NCBI GenBank assembly: GCA_012861695.1 | Contig: JAAOOA010000060.1 | Location: forward strand, 6,174,683 to 6,238,682 | DNA: 64,000 bases | Reading direction: 5' to 3' | Origin: Trematomus loennbergii | Lineage: Eukaryota; Chordata; Actinopteri; Perciformes; Nototheniidae | In this document: in pieces, positions 54,727 through 64,000 of the stretch | Layout: the number at the start of each line of letters is the position of its first letter | How positions within the stretch are numbered: the stretch's first letter is position 1 | The notes under the pieces: model-generated | The model's database searches: none | What the model was told of the DNA's origin: nothing | The model's input: the letters and a program-made list of their open reading frames with translations, nothing else | Translations under genes and position numbers: made by a program

Positions 54727-55761
54727 TAGTGATGGGTACCGAGCCCCGGTATTAAACGGGCCCCGGGGCTGAATTATTAAAGACCGTGGTACCGTTAAGC
54801 TCCGACGTTATCGGTCTTTTTATCGGTACTGGAGACATCTAAAAAATATGTCATGTGTATTATTGCTACACAAACATTATATTGCAGTTTTAGTGTCGCC
54901 AACTCTGTTTCTAATACGCAAAAAGACTGCAAAATGCGTCATTTTTAGTATTTTCGATCTCTCCAATCCAGACGAGAGATCTCTCTCCCCGTCTGTGTGC
55001 GAGGGGGCGGGGCAGTTTACACACACGCAGCTGCTACATGCAGCAACACACACACACAGAGGAGATGGCGGAGAGAACGCGCTCCGAGGTGTGGTTAAAC
55101 TTTACCCGTCTCGCTCGTTGTCTAAAGTGCAATAAGAGTTTAGCATGTCAGGGCGGTAACACGAGCAATTTGTCTAAACATCTTGCAAAAGTGCACCACC
55201 TTCAGACGGAGGAATGCACCGGGTTCGACTGTCTCTCTCGTAGCTCTGTTGCCCCATCCACGAGTCACGTTTCCACGTCAGGTATATTATGTATGCTAGC
55301 AGCAACACACGGAGCTAACTCAATGATTCAAACATGGGTTAATGATTAGAGGGAACTGAGTTATTTAGTTTGTTAAAGTTTCAGCCATTCTGTTCACAGT
55401 TCTGTCTTCAGATTATTTAATATGATTTGTTAAAACGTTGTTGTTTCTGTTGATGTGAAATATTATGTATTTCATTTAAATAAAAAGCAATGTTAGTTTT
55501 CACAATTTGTTAATTTTCATTTAATTGTTTATTTGAATAGGGACAATGCACATTAATGAACACTTTAGACAAATAATGCTTCAAGTGTAAATATGCCGGA
55601 TTTTAGCTTTGAGTAGCTAGTCCCTGACATACAACATATAGTTAGTTTACCTCATTTTTCTCTCCAAAAGAACCGATAAGAGTACCGTTAAAAGACCGGA
55701 CCGATAAGCGGTATCGATAAAAGTAGTAGTACCGTTAAAACCTTAACGATACCCATCCCTA
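54727..55761 (+). mobile_element. hAT element with BED zinc-finger exon, internally deleted
   Basis: Ends TAGTGATGGGTACCGAGCCC and ACGATACCCATCCCTA, with an 8-bp duplication TTTAAATG (54719-54726 and 55762-55769). It encodes only the first exon of a BED-type hAT transposase (55065-55281); the catalytic exon is missing, so the copy is non-autonomous. Confidence 0.9.
55065..55281 (+). pseudogene. BED zinc-finger exon of a hAT transposase
   Basis: The BED finger binds the ends of the transposon. From ATG 55065 the frame reads MAERTRSEVWLNFTRL, then the finger LKCNKSLACQGGNTSNLSKH followed by LAKVHH. The ligands are Cys-x2-Cys (CLKC) and His-x4-His (HLAKVH), with the GGNTSNL loop typical of hAT-type BED domains. 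A donor-like TCAG|GTATAT follows at 55281/55282. No catalytic RNase-H-like domain is found downstream within the element, and a poly(A)-like AATAAA occurs near 55480. An upstream in-frame ATG at 55038 is possible; the one at 55065 has the better context (GAGATGG). The exon looks undamaged but its gene is not complete. Confidence 0.85.
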
Positions 55762-57386
55762 TTTAAATGTATCTCAAATAAACCACCCACAGGTGTGGAA
55801 TCCATTTCTCCAATATGTCAGACCAGTGGCGTAACAAGGTTGTGATTGGCCCCGGTGCAAATATCGTTTTGGGTACATGATAAATGCAAGCTATTACATT
55901 TTTTATAATGCTGCCGAACTTGCTGCTGCTAGCTACAGTACAGTACAGGTTGATTAAACGGTTCGCTCGTTACGCAAGGTATCACATGACATGAAAGGGA
56001 GCAAGGTCACTGGACAGACAAATTACAAATAAATGTAGGTTGCTTGGTTACTTTGAAGACTGCGTGAACCGTATATTCAACAAAAATAATTCAATAACGT
56101 GCTTTAACCACTAGGCGGTGCACACAAGGTACACAGCATACTAATAATAACTTTGTATTATTAGTGTAGGACACTTATGTATGTATAACATCTGAAGATG
56201 TGTAGTTTTATTCATGTTTTTACATAATTTTACAGGATATTGCTATATTATTTCTCATGTTTTACTTCTACACATTAATATCTGATTTGTAAAACATCAC
56301 AGACAGAAAGGTATATCCGTCATTTAATGGTAAGCTATTGAAATTGTGATTCCATAGATGTGTCTCCCATCACCCAAATCCCCTGACTATTCTCTCAACT
56401 CAGTATTTACATTCTTATATTCAAAGAAAATCAGTAATATCTTTAAAAACTACAAGTCCTTTTCTATCAGCTGTGCACCGTTATGGTGTAAATATATCTA
56501 CCAATTGGATCAAATATAAAAGTCAGCCGAATTACTATTGATACTGCAAGGAGACGTATTTTGTGAAAATAAATGTAAGATATTGTGTAATTGTTGATAT
56601 ATTTATGATCCACGTCACGTATTCAGTTTCGGCGGCACTTCTTCCTGTTTGTCCAGAAGTCTTCTCATCAGGGCTCTATAAATAAAGAACTACGGCAGAT
56701 GTGTAATATTTAATGCAGCCGAACCGTGTATTACAATGCCGTTATGTGATGACTTCCAAAGAGAAAAGCAAGAACACTCGGAATAAAGTATTATTTTATT
56801 TTTGTTTTCGGATTTCACATCGCATAAACACCATCTCCCAACGTGCATTGCGGCTAAAACATCCAATCAGCGAGCTGAGGATCTTTCCTACATCTGTTTC
56901 CGGTATTGTTCCTGTAATGAGAGTTCACATTTATGCTACATTGAAGGGTGGAATTGACTACACATCTTCAGAAACATAATTTGCTTCAGATATACTGTAA
57001 CTCATAGCAATATTGTAACCATTAAGAAAAGCCAACTGCATTAAAAACCCAGTTAACAAACACTAGGTAAAGTATTTTTCCTTCAGTAATGAAGATGTAA
57101 TTCCAATGTAGACACACCTGGGGTCGCTGTTCAGTCTGTTACGCTGAGCCATGCATTGTCTGGAACGTAAAAGGGACGAAGAAGACAAAGTGAAGTGACG
57201 TACTTCCGGTTCCAATGAAAACATTCCCAGTGCAAAAAAAATCGCTAAATAAAAAGATAAAACACTGGCATGTAATTTACGTTAGAATAAATAGAATGGT
57301 TTTGAATAATAGATGAGAGTAAAATCTACGTCACTTTACAGCCCCACCCACTTTTGGGGAAACCAACGCTGTCATTTGAACGGCGA

Positions 57387-57497
57387 TCAAGCCTGAAGCC
57401 ACAGAGCTCTTCTGCTGTCCTTTCTTACAGAAACACGTAACTCTGGATTTGTTTTAATGTTTGAGGTGCAATAAACGACACAGCAGCTTTTTGGCAT
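57387..57497 (-). pseudogene. THAP zinc-finger remnant
   Basis: THAP domains are C2CH zinc fingers found in host proteins and in P-type and other transposases. On minus from ATG 57497: MPKSCCVVYCTSN, then RRALWLQA. The Met-Pro start, the CC-x3-C spacing and the tryptophan after the arginines match the first half of a THAP domain. The hydrophobic FP-type core between them is missing and a stop at 57387 removes the C-terminal Cys-x2-His pair. Upstream on the same strand lies repeat family X copy 3, whose outer edge is at 57804, so both may belong to one decayed transposon inserted in the hAT element. Confidence 0.5.
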
Positions 57498-57580
57498 GTT
57501 AAAACTATTATTTTCTGCCTCGCTCATGAGAGTAACAGCTGGCGAAATTACAGCCTCGCCTACTGATTTTAATTTAACCA

Positions 57581-57804
57581 TATATCGAGCCCGATCGTCG
57601 ATTTCAAATGTGTGCTCTAAAATGATATTTATAAATGACTATTATCATTATTATAAGCAAGACAATAAATGGCAAAGATATGTAGAAAATAAACGTATTT
57701 AATATACGTTCATAACAAACGTAACGTGGGAGAAAATACGTTTCTTGCTAAACGTAATTGAGAATGCAGTTTAGTTCTGTGGGAACGTAATTTTTGGAGA
57801 CAGG
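57581..57804 (-). repeat. Unassigned dispersed repeat family X, copy 3
   Basis: Matches 17391-17617 with few differences, from CGAGCCCGATCGTCG to GGAGACAGG. Beyond the CGAGCCC edge the two loci diverge: here into the THAP-like remnant, there into the portion shared with 32577-33036. Confidence 0.75.
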
Positions 57805-57910
57805 ATATATATGAACTATTATTTATTTTTTTGCATGGGCCCCTTGCCGGCTCTGGGCCCTGGTGCGTTGCACCGGCTGCACCGTCGATAGTTACGCCAC
57901 TGTGTCAGAC

Positions 57911-60248
57911 CTAGAATATCCAATCAAAAATGTAAAACTTGTATATGCATAAATGTAACATATTCTATGGACAGTTTATATAATAAAGATATGTTTCTCT
58001 AAATTAATTGTTATTTTGTTTCGTTTGAGTATGTCCGACATAAGTAAACTGCAAATTTTTTTAACAATTCATTATTTTCTGAAAGAAGCCTAATTCAAAA
58101 CAAAACTTTAAAAAAACAACGTCACAGTCATGAGTCGCAAAAGGTTTATCCAATGGCTGTTCATGTGCCAGAGATTTTTTCAATCACGTATGGAGGTGAT
58201 TACGATTTTAAGTGACACTATATGTGAGATTCACAAAAAATTCCTGGCTCATAAAGAAAAATGTTCGATCTACGGACACATTCCTCCTGAAACAAAAAGA
58301 GGATTACCAAACAAATAAGGTAACAGCAGCTGAAATAATGAAAGCTTACCAAACTGTGCAGCACATGTTGAGAGAATGCTGCCTAATTTTCTAAATGTTT
58401 AGCTAAGTAAGGGCCTGTGTCCACATATTTGGACTAGCGCTAGTGTCATTTTAAAATGGATTCCAATGAGGAGAGTGCAAACCATCACCTGGGACCACCT
58501 TGAGTAAAAGCACTGCACCCAGCGTCTTTTTTCTGAGCGCTTCCCGGTATTTGTGCAGTCTCTCTAAGCGCCTCGAGTTTCAAAATATTCAAACTTTTCA
58601 GAAAAGTAGCTGTGACGTCACTGTAGAGATCGGAGGTGAAGCCAGTTTTTGGCATCATAACCAATTCGAAAAGCCCATTTATTTGACCAGATCAGCCTGA
58701 CAGATCTCGGTGTGCTGCTGCTGAACGTTATACTTTTATCTCCGTATTTGGATCCTCATTCTACCGTTGTCAGATTGAGCAATGAAGCTCATTCATACAA
58801 AATGTGAGAACAAGCTTCTTCCAGTGGTGATATAGTGAGAAAACAATGTAAAACATATATACAGTGGCACAAACACATAATAAAATCCAAAGGGGCAATG
58901 CTAGTCTGTCATATAAGTCGGTGGTGCGTTTCTGGGATATCGTTGTCATACGATGAGGCTATGTGGACACAGTGCCTGACAGTTCTGAGAGAGTATTATT
59001 GCTAATACTGAGGATCCTGAACTGTTTAAGTCCCTACTGCTCACAGTTATCCTTATCAATCCAACCTGCAGACTACACCTCCCCCCCCCCACCCCACACA
59101 CGGATCCAACACTGAGTGCCTCCGGCTGCCAGAGCCCTGCAGGTGTGCCTGAATGCATAATGTTAGCCAGTTTGTTCATTCAGTGGCGGCTGATAATGAG
59201 TGTTCACTTATTAGGACTGATTTCAAAACAGCGTGGCTGGAATAATTATTTAAAACAGCACGGAACATTTTGTGATGTTTGCCATGAAAATTGGCATATG
59301 CTAATCTAGTCTAGTCATTCATAGAGCTTAGCCAGGATCTCCGCTGACCTTACAGCCACCCCTGTTAGTCTTATTTTTCTGCTCCTCGCAGACTCCTGTC
59401 CAGCCTGCAGAAGCATATTTGGGAGATTTCTGTTTCCATTTATTTTGGTACCTTTCTCGTTTGTCTGCCCTTTTCGCCTCGCCCTGTCCGCTATTTCTTT
59501 CCTGTTCTGGAGACAGGAGGAGGGAGCTTGAAAAGGTGCACCGTGTCTCTCTCGCTGCTCAAAGAGCCACTATGAGGTGCTTTCCACTTCACAAAAGCAT
59601 TCCACATCAATTATTCAAAGGCACTGAAATAAAGCAGTTTGCCTCCTCTATCTTTTAAGAACGAAAGGGAATTGTAAATGAAAAGGCACAGAAGTGGTGA
59701 CGGTTCCGATGCTTGTGCAATTTAAAACATCACTTTTAAAAGATTCAAAGGAGGAAAACCTCAGGAAATACAGTTTCCTGGCCTTCTTTTAAAACATAAG
59801 ATCAGATGTATGAATTAGATTATTCCTATTCATGTTGTATTTATATAAATAATTTAGTTTCTCCTTATCAATGCATCAGGTGGTATTAAAGCCAACATCA
59901 AGGAGCCCTTAATGTACCAACGTATTGTTTTCTAATAATACTGGTGCTGAGAAAAGAGTATGCAATACCTCCAGTTTGTTCTCTGATCATGGACTGCAGT
60001 TGGTTGCTCTTAACAGAACGGATCAGAATTCTTCAAAGTGGGCTATTTTCCCTGAAGCGGCAATGGATATTTTCAGCCACACTGCTAAATGTTACAATCA
60101 TCATGTAGTTGCTACCATTGTCAGTTTTCTGTTTAGAGCTGGACAGGTCATGTACATTATGTCTATCACAAATGTATTGTTGGAAACAGCTGTTACTGGA
60201 AAAGGGCTAAGTATTACAGAGGGAAGTTACATTAGCGCTAGTGTTGTG
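57911..60248. other. No gene recognised
   Basis: AT-rich DNA with a C run near 59081. The plus frame at 59925-60350 (141 codons) has no domain and ends in the direct repeat described next. Confidence 0.45.
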
Positions 60249-60333
60249 CCCTTAAAAGGGGAAATAGTGAGTGAAAGAAGTGAAGACATACAATCATGCA
60301 GCTCCCACCTTCACTCGTCTCAATCGAGCCATC
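60249..60333 (+). repeat. Direct repeat pair, left
   Basis: CCTTAAAAGGGGAAATAGTG through CTTCACTCGTCT and AATCGAGC; recurs at 61444-61528 with a handful of mismatches. The pair brackets the nested miniature elements. Confidence 0.88.
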
Positions 60334-60448
60334 TTTACCTTGAACCTTGAACATTTACAATTAATACACTCAGATTTGAGGACCAGTTATTATGACTAAA
60401 TTCTCCTTTATCTTTAGCTCTTTAACAGTGGTAAAACAACATCTTAAA

Positions 60449-61310
60449 GGTGGGGTAGGTAAGTTTGAGAAACCGGCTCGAGATCGCTAGAATTTGAAAA
60501 TACACAACCGGAGAAAATCTGCCACTTCCTTACAGAGCCCCTCCTCCAACACACACGAACGCTCACATGACCAATGAGGGCACGAGATAAGTTTGTGCAC
60601 AGATGGAAGGCTGACAGGCAGGTAGGCCATCCAGTCATTTTAACCGGGCCGGCTAAAATGATTGGTCGTACTTTTTACAGTATTACGGCTTCCACAGATG
60701 AATTTTTTTTATGGATTTTTAGTCAAAGCACTTAAAGGGGACCTGTCATGCAAAATGCACTTTTGTACGTCTTTTATACATGAATATGTGTACCAGGGAA
60801 CTCACCAAGTGTCAGAAAACACAACCCTCTCTATTTTCCTCCATACCCAAATATCTAAAAAAGGGGCTGCAACGGATCTGATAAAAACTGATCCAGATTT
60901 GAACACTTTCCTGACGTCAGGACGGTGGCGCTACGGCTATTGGGCCAACTCCACCAATCAGGAGGAGACAACCACGGCATTGACGTTCGAAAGCGCTGGA
61001 GACGCTGTAGTACATATGCCAGGCCTCTAGATGGTGCTGTTGCTCACGGAATCAGCCCTTCCTAAAACAGATCTAAAAAATGTCAAATTGAGCAAAATGA
61101 GGCATGGCTAAAATGCATGATCTGTTTGGTATTTTGAAAAAAAAAAGTATAAATATGCCTTATATAGGTATGGTCCTACACTATATTATTCAAATATAGC
61201 ATGATAGGTCCACTTTAAGATATTCATTGCTATCGGGATGTTAAGAGCATTCCATGGAATATAACAAAAAGTGTATCTCGAGCCGGTTTCTCAAACTTAC
61301 ATACCCCACC
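60449..61310. mobile_element. Miniature element with 35-bp inverted ends, interrupted
   Basis: Left GGTGGGGTAGGTAAGTTTGA, then GAAACCGGCTCGAGA; right end is its reverse complement with one mismatch (61276-61310). A 487-bp TTAA element is inserted, leaving about 375 bases of its own. Left flank is TTAAA; the right flank has no TTAA, so the target duplication is unclear. Confidence 0.85.
60732..61218. mobile_element. TTAA-flanked miniature element, 487 bp, nested
   Basis: Left edge TTAA AGGGGACCTGTCATGC; right edge GCATGATAGGTCCACT TTAA. Same family and orientation as 24626-25588, with an internal deletion relative to it. Confidence 0.88.
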
Positions 61311-61443
61311 AGCCAGAACCTTCAAACAATTTAACAAAGTGCAAAATACACACTTTCCTCTCACAACGAACCACAGTGAGGTAATATGGATTATTAATAA
61401 CATGTGTTGATAGTTTTATAGTGCTTTTTATACGGTAATTACC

Positions 61444-61528
61444 TTAAAAGGGGAAATAGTGAGTGAGAGAAGTGAAGACATACAATCACGCAGCTCCCGG
61501 CTTCACTCGTCTGAATCGAGCGAGGAGG
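61444..61528 (+). repeat. Direct repeat pair, right
   Basis: Partner of 60249-60333. It continues into GAGGAGGATCGCAGTGATCG, which contains a small palindrome, and is followed by the L2 scrap. Confidence 0.88.
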
Positions 61529-61679
61529 ATCGCAGTGATCGCTGCGATCCTATCCTGCTGACATACAGCAGGATACATCTCTTTCTCCACATTACATGTT
61601 AGGCATTAGAATTGACTATTCTTGTCTGTCACATACTATTCTTGTCTGTCACACTAGGGCTCAGGTGAAAAGAAAGAAA

Positions 61680-62215
61680 TCTGTTTCTGAAACTGGACAA
61701 CAAACTGTCATTCTTTGGTCACATCGCTGCTACAAGCCGCTCCTGCAGATGCAGTCTTCACAACATCAGGAGGATACGTCTCAAACTCACCTCAGAAGAC
61801 AACCCAGGTTCTGGTCCAAGCTCTTGTCATCTTACTACTACAACTCTCTCTGGGCTTGTCTACCTGCAAGTGCCATCCCATTTTTGGCCGCAGCAGATCA
61901 ACTGGTCTTCAACCTCCCTAAGTTCTACTACACTTCACCAGGCCTCCAGTGACTGTGAATGAATCCAGTCCTCCTTACATTCAGGACATAATTTAACCGC
62001 ACGGCCATTTGGTCTGCATCAGCCAATGAGGTGGCTACTCCCTCACTGCGAGTAGGACCCAGGTACTCAATAGAAACACAACTGTTTGCTGTGCTGGCTT
62101 CAAAATGTTGGAATGAGCTCCCCGTTGATATCAGGTCAGCATAAAGTCTACAAATCTAATGCCACAGACTGAAAACCCACCTGTTCCCAGCACTTCGAAA
62201 TATTGAGCTTATTTA
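61680..62215 (+). pseudogene. L2 LINE reverse-transcriptase C-terminal fragment
   Basis: Matches the thumb and C-terminus of L2 at 44640-45190: ACAACATCAGGAGGATACGT, TGGTCCAAGCTCTTGTCATC, CTGGTCTTCAACCTCCCTAA and TGGAATGAGCTCCCCGTTGA. A short indel-rich insertion lies near 62135-62165. Many frameshifts; no 3' tail. The plus frames at 61596-61952 and 61715-61921 are chance frames inside it. Confidence 0.8.
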
Positions 62216-64000
62216 AAGCCAATGCAGTGGCACTCTTTATGGTTTATCGCACTTTTACATTAAAGAAACCACATGTTGCAGCTTTAAGTTGAACATTAGA
62301 ACAACATTTTGGGGAAAAGGGCTGGTAATTAATATTTCAATATTGAACGTAGAGTATGTATTTCACTTCTGGCAGAACTTGTATTACTTGTTTTTTAATT
62401 TAGTTCAGCCTTAAAAATATGTACTCCACATTGCAGTAAATGTTTTTCCCCCTTTTAGGGCAGTAATTTGAGCTTTCATTTGAAATGTATAGCATTGGGA
62501 ATGTCCTTAAATTATTTTCGTTCCTTTGCTTAATAAAAACGTTTTTCTTCAAGAACTACTTACTAATACTCCTTAAAATAATTCCTTCATGAGGGATTAG
62601 ATTAGTAACATAATGCATTTTTTATGCAAGACAATCCCTCGGAAGTCAATATCTGATCAGAACCTGGAGGGGTCCTATACTTCATGTGCAGTTAATGTGA
62701 TTAATACACACATTTGTGATTAGTGATTGGCTGTTGTTTGGCTGTGAGAGGCGGTCTACAAGTGATTGGACGAAGTTAAACAGGAAGGAGTCGCCTCTTC
62801 GGTTTGAAACTGACATGATAATAAGGGAAGTGAGGATGGTAAGCCAAGAGGTGTGGCCCAGCAGCCGTAAAGAATGAAGGAGTCTCGAAGAATGATTGAA
62901 GTTGTCTTGCTTTACTGATTTACTGTCGCTAAAGTCCATTAACATTATATTTGCCATCAATCCTCTCAGAGATCTTCTCTATCTACTTGCTCTAAACGAT
63001 CTGAGTTCTGCTTCAGCATATCAAGGCATCAGTGACTTGCTCAAGGATACTTGAGGGATTTCCTGATACCACAGTCAGCTGTCATGACATTTTCTTCCAG
63101 AACATTAACATATTGAATACACTCTATATTGGCAGGACATAGTTCCAGACATGGGTTGCGATCGAATAGTCTTTTTTTGCTTAGGAAGGTTCCTAAAAGA
63201 GTGGAATGACATAACTAAGTGGCAGCCATGATAAACGTTTTTTTAATTGTCTAGATGATCGGATAGGAGTTTCCATGCTTCCTTTATTTTGTCCTTTAGC
63301 ACAGGAAACACTGGATCATCCTTTACAAAACGCGGATCACATAAGTTATGGTGCTTATTAAGCATTTTACAACTAAGTGAAATGTTTATAACTTTTTTTC
63401 TTTTTTAAGATAGTTTTGGGCAAATGGATTCAAACCAAAGCCCCATGACATGGGCCAGCAGCTCTAGCTATACGGCGTCCCAAATGTTTAGAACTTTAAT
63501 ACTATTTTAAAGTTGGACGTTACGGTTACTACTGTAAAATGACTTTTTATAAAAGTCTAAATTGCTTGAGTGTTTCTTGAGCTTTATTTAAAAAACTTGA
63601 CGTGTTTGATGATAGTATGTGCAGTGCATTAAGAACTAATTCAAACGTTTCATACAATCATTCTAATTGGGATTCATCTGGATTCACCACTGTGCAATGT
63701 TCTTTTTTATTGAATTCAAATTGTTTTATTAAAAACATTTTTTTATCTAATTCAAACCTTGGTAATGAAGTAATATATGTTTCCCACTTATCCACATTTC
63801 TAAAATTCTTTATAAAAATATAGAGTTGGATACTCTGAGGAACAGTTGTCTTCTCTTAAATTCCATTTAATTCTCTTTAACATCTTTCCTTTACCCATCT
63901 CAATGAGACATAGGACCTGATTTTTTTTCTTTTTCGTCCACAGCAGTTAGTTGCTAACTTGCAAAAGTATTCACAAGGGGGAAAAAAAGAGTTATGATAA
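62216..64000. other. No gene recognised
   Basis: AT-rich DNA. Minus frame 62682-62960 and plus frame 63602-63823 have no recognisable domain. Confidence 0.45.

Larger units (their letters stand above)
55824..57902. mobile_element. hAT element, 2079 bp, non-autonomous
   Basis: Ends CAGTGGCGTAAC and GTTACGCCACTG, with a perfect 8-bp duplication TGTCAGAC (55816-55823 and 57903-57910). The right subterminal region (GGCCCCTTGCCGGCTCTGGG) partly mirrors the left (GGCCCCGGTGCAAATAT). No hAT transposase domain is recognised. A piece of repeat family X and a THAP-like remnant lie inside it. Confidence 0.93.

Overview
The window looks like teleost fish nuclear DNA. The evidence is the repeat content: an L2-clade LINE with the fish-type 3' tail, a Rex3/RTE-like LINE remnant, DIRS-type tyrosine-recombinase retrotransposons, a Tc1-like fossil, several hAT elements, a PIF/Harbinger transposon with introns, and many short TTAA-flanked non-autonomous DNA elements. 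There are no bacterial-type operons, no CRISPR array and no rRNA or tRNA gene that I can support. I find no convincing exon of a host protein-coding gene; the window reads as intergenic or intronic DNA filled in layers by mobile elements.

Layout. 1-3 kb: two head-to-head copies of a piggyBac-like TTAA element, then a 110-bp CA microsatellite. 3-9 kb: a hAT end, a TTAA element with a long insertion in its palindrome, the 5' half of a LINE endonuclease gene (minus strand), and a Tc1-like fossil. 9-13 kb: a LINE ORF1-like reading frame, then a broken LINE on the minus strand split by a 1.15-kb piggyBac-like element. 14-16 kb: a 2.0-kb TTAA element. 17-21 kb: a broken DIRS retrotransposon (minus strand). 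21-24 kb: two more piggyBac-like copies. 24.5-27.4 kb: an inverted pair of related DNA elements, one holding a TTAA element and the other a LINE tail. 30-33 kb: an L2 scrap, the 3' end of another DIRS element with a perfect 55-bp inverted repeat, and an unassigned dispersed repeat. 37.7-45.5 kb: a long L2 LINE carrying a complete 3.77-kb Harbinger transposon and a 665-bp hAT element. 45-54 kb: mostly unrecognised, with a Rex3-like remnant and another piggyBac-like copy. 54-58 kb: a TTAA element, a hAT element with a BED zinc-finger exon, and a 2.1-kb hAT element containing a THAP-like remnant. 60-62 kb: nested miniature elements and an L2 scrap.

The only genes that look capable of function are the two of the Harbinger element (38080-41847). 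One is a two-exon DDE transposase (about 395 residues by my splice model, all expected acidic residues present). The other is a convergent four-exon Myb/SANT-like protein (about 192 residues). Each has a TATA box just inside its terminal inverted repeat and a downstream poly(A) signal. In characterised Harbinger systems the Myb-like protein binds the transposon ends and helps the transposase enter the nucleus; that role is inferred here from family knowledge. Several insertions can be dated relative to each other from target-site duplications and from empty sites present elsewhere in the same window.
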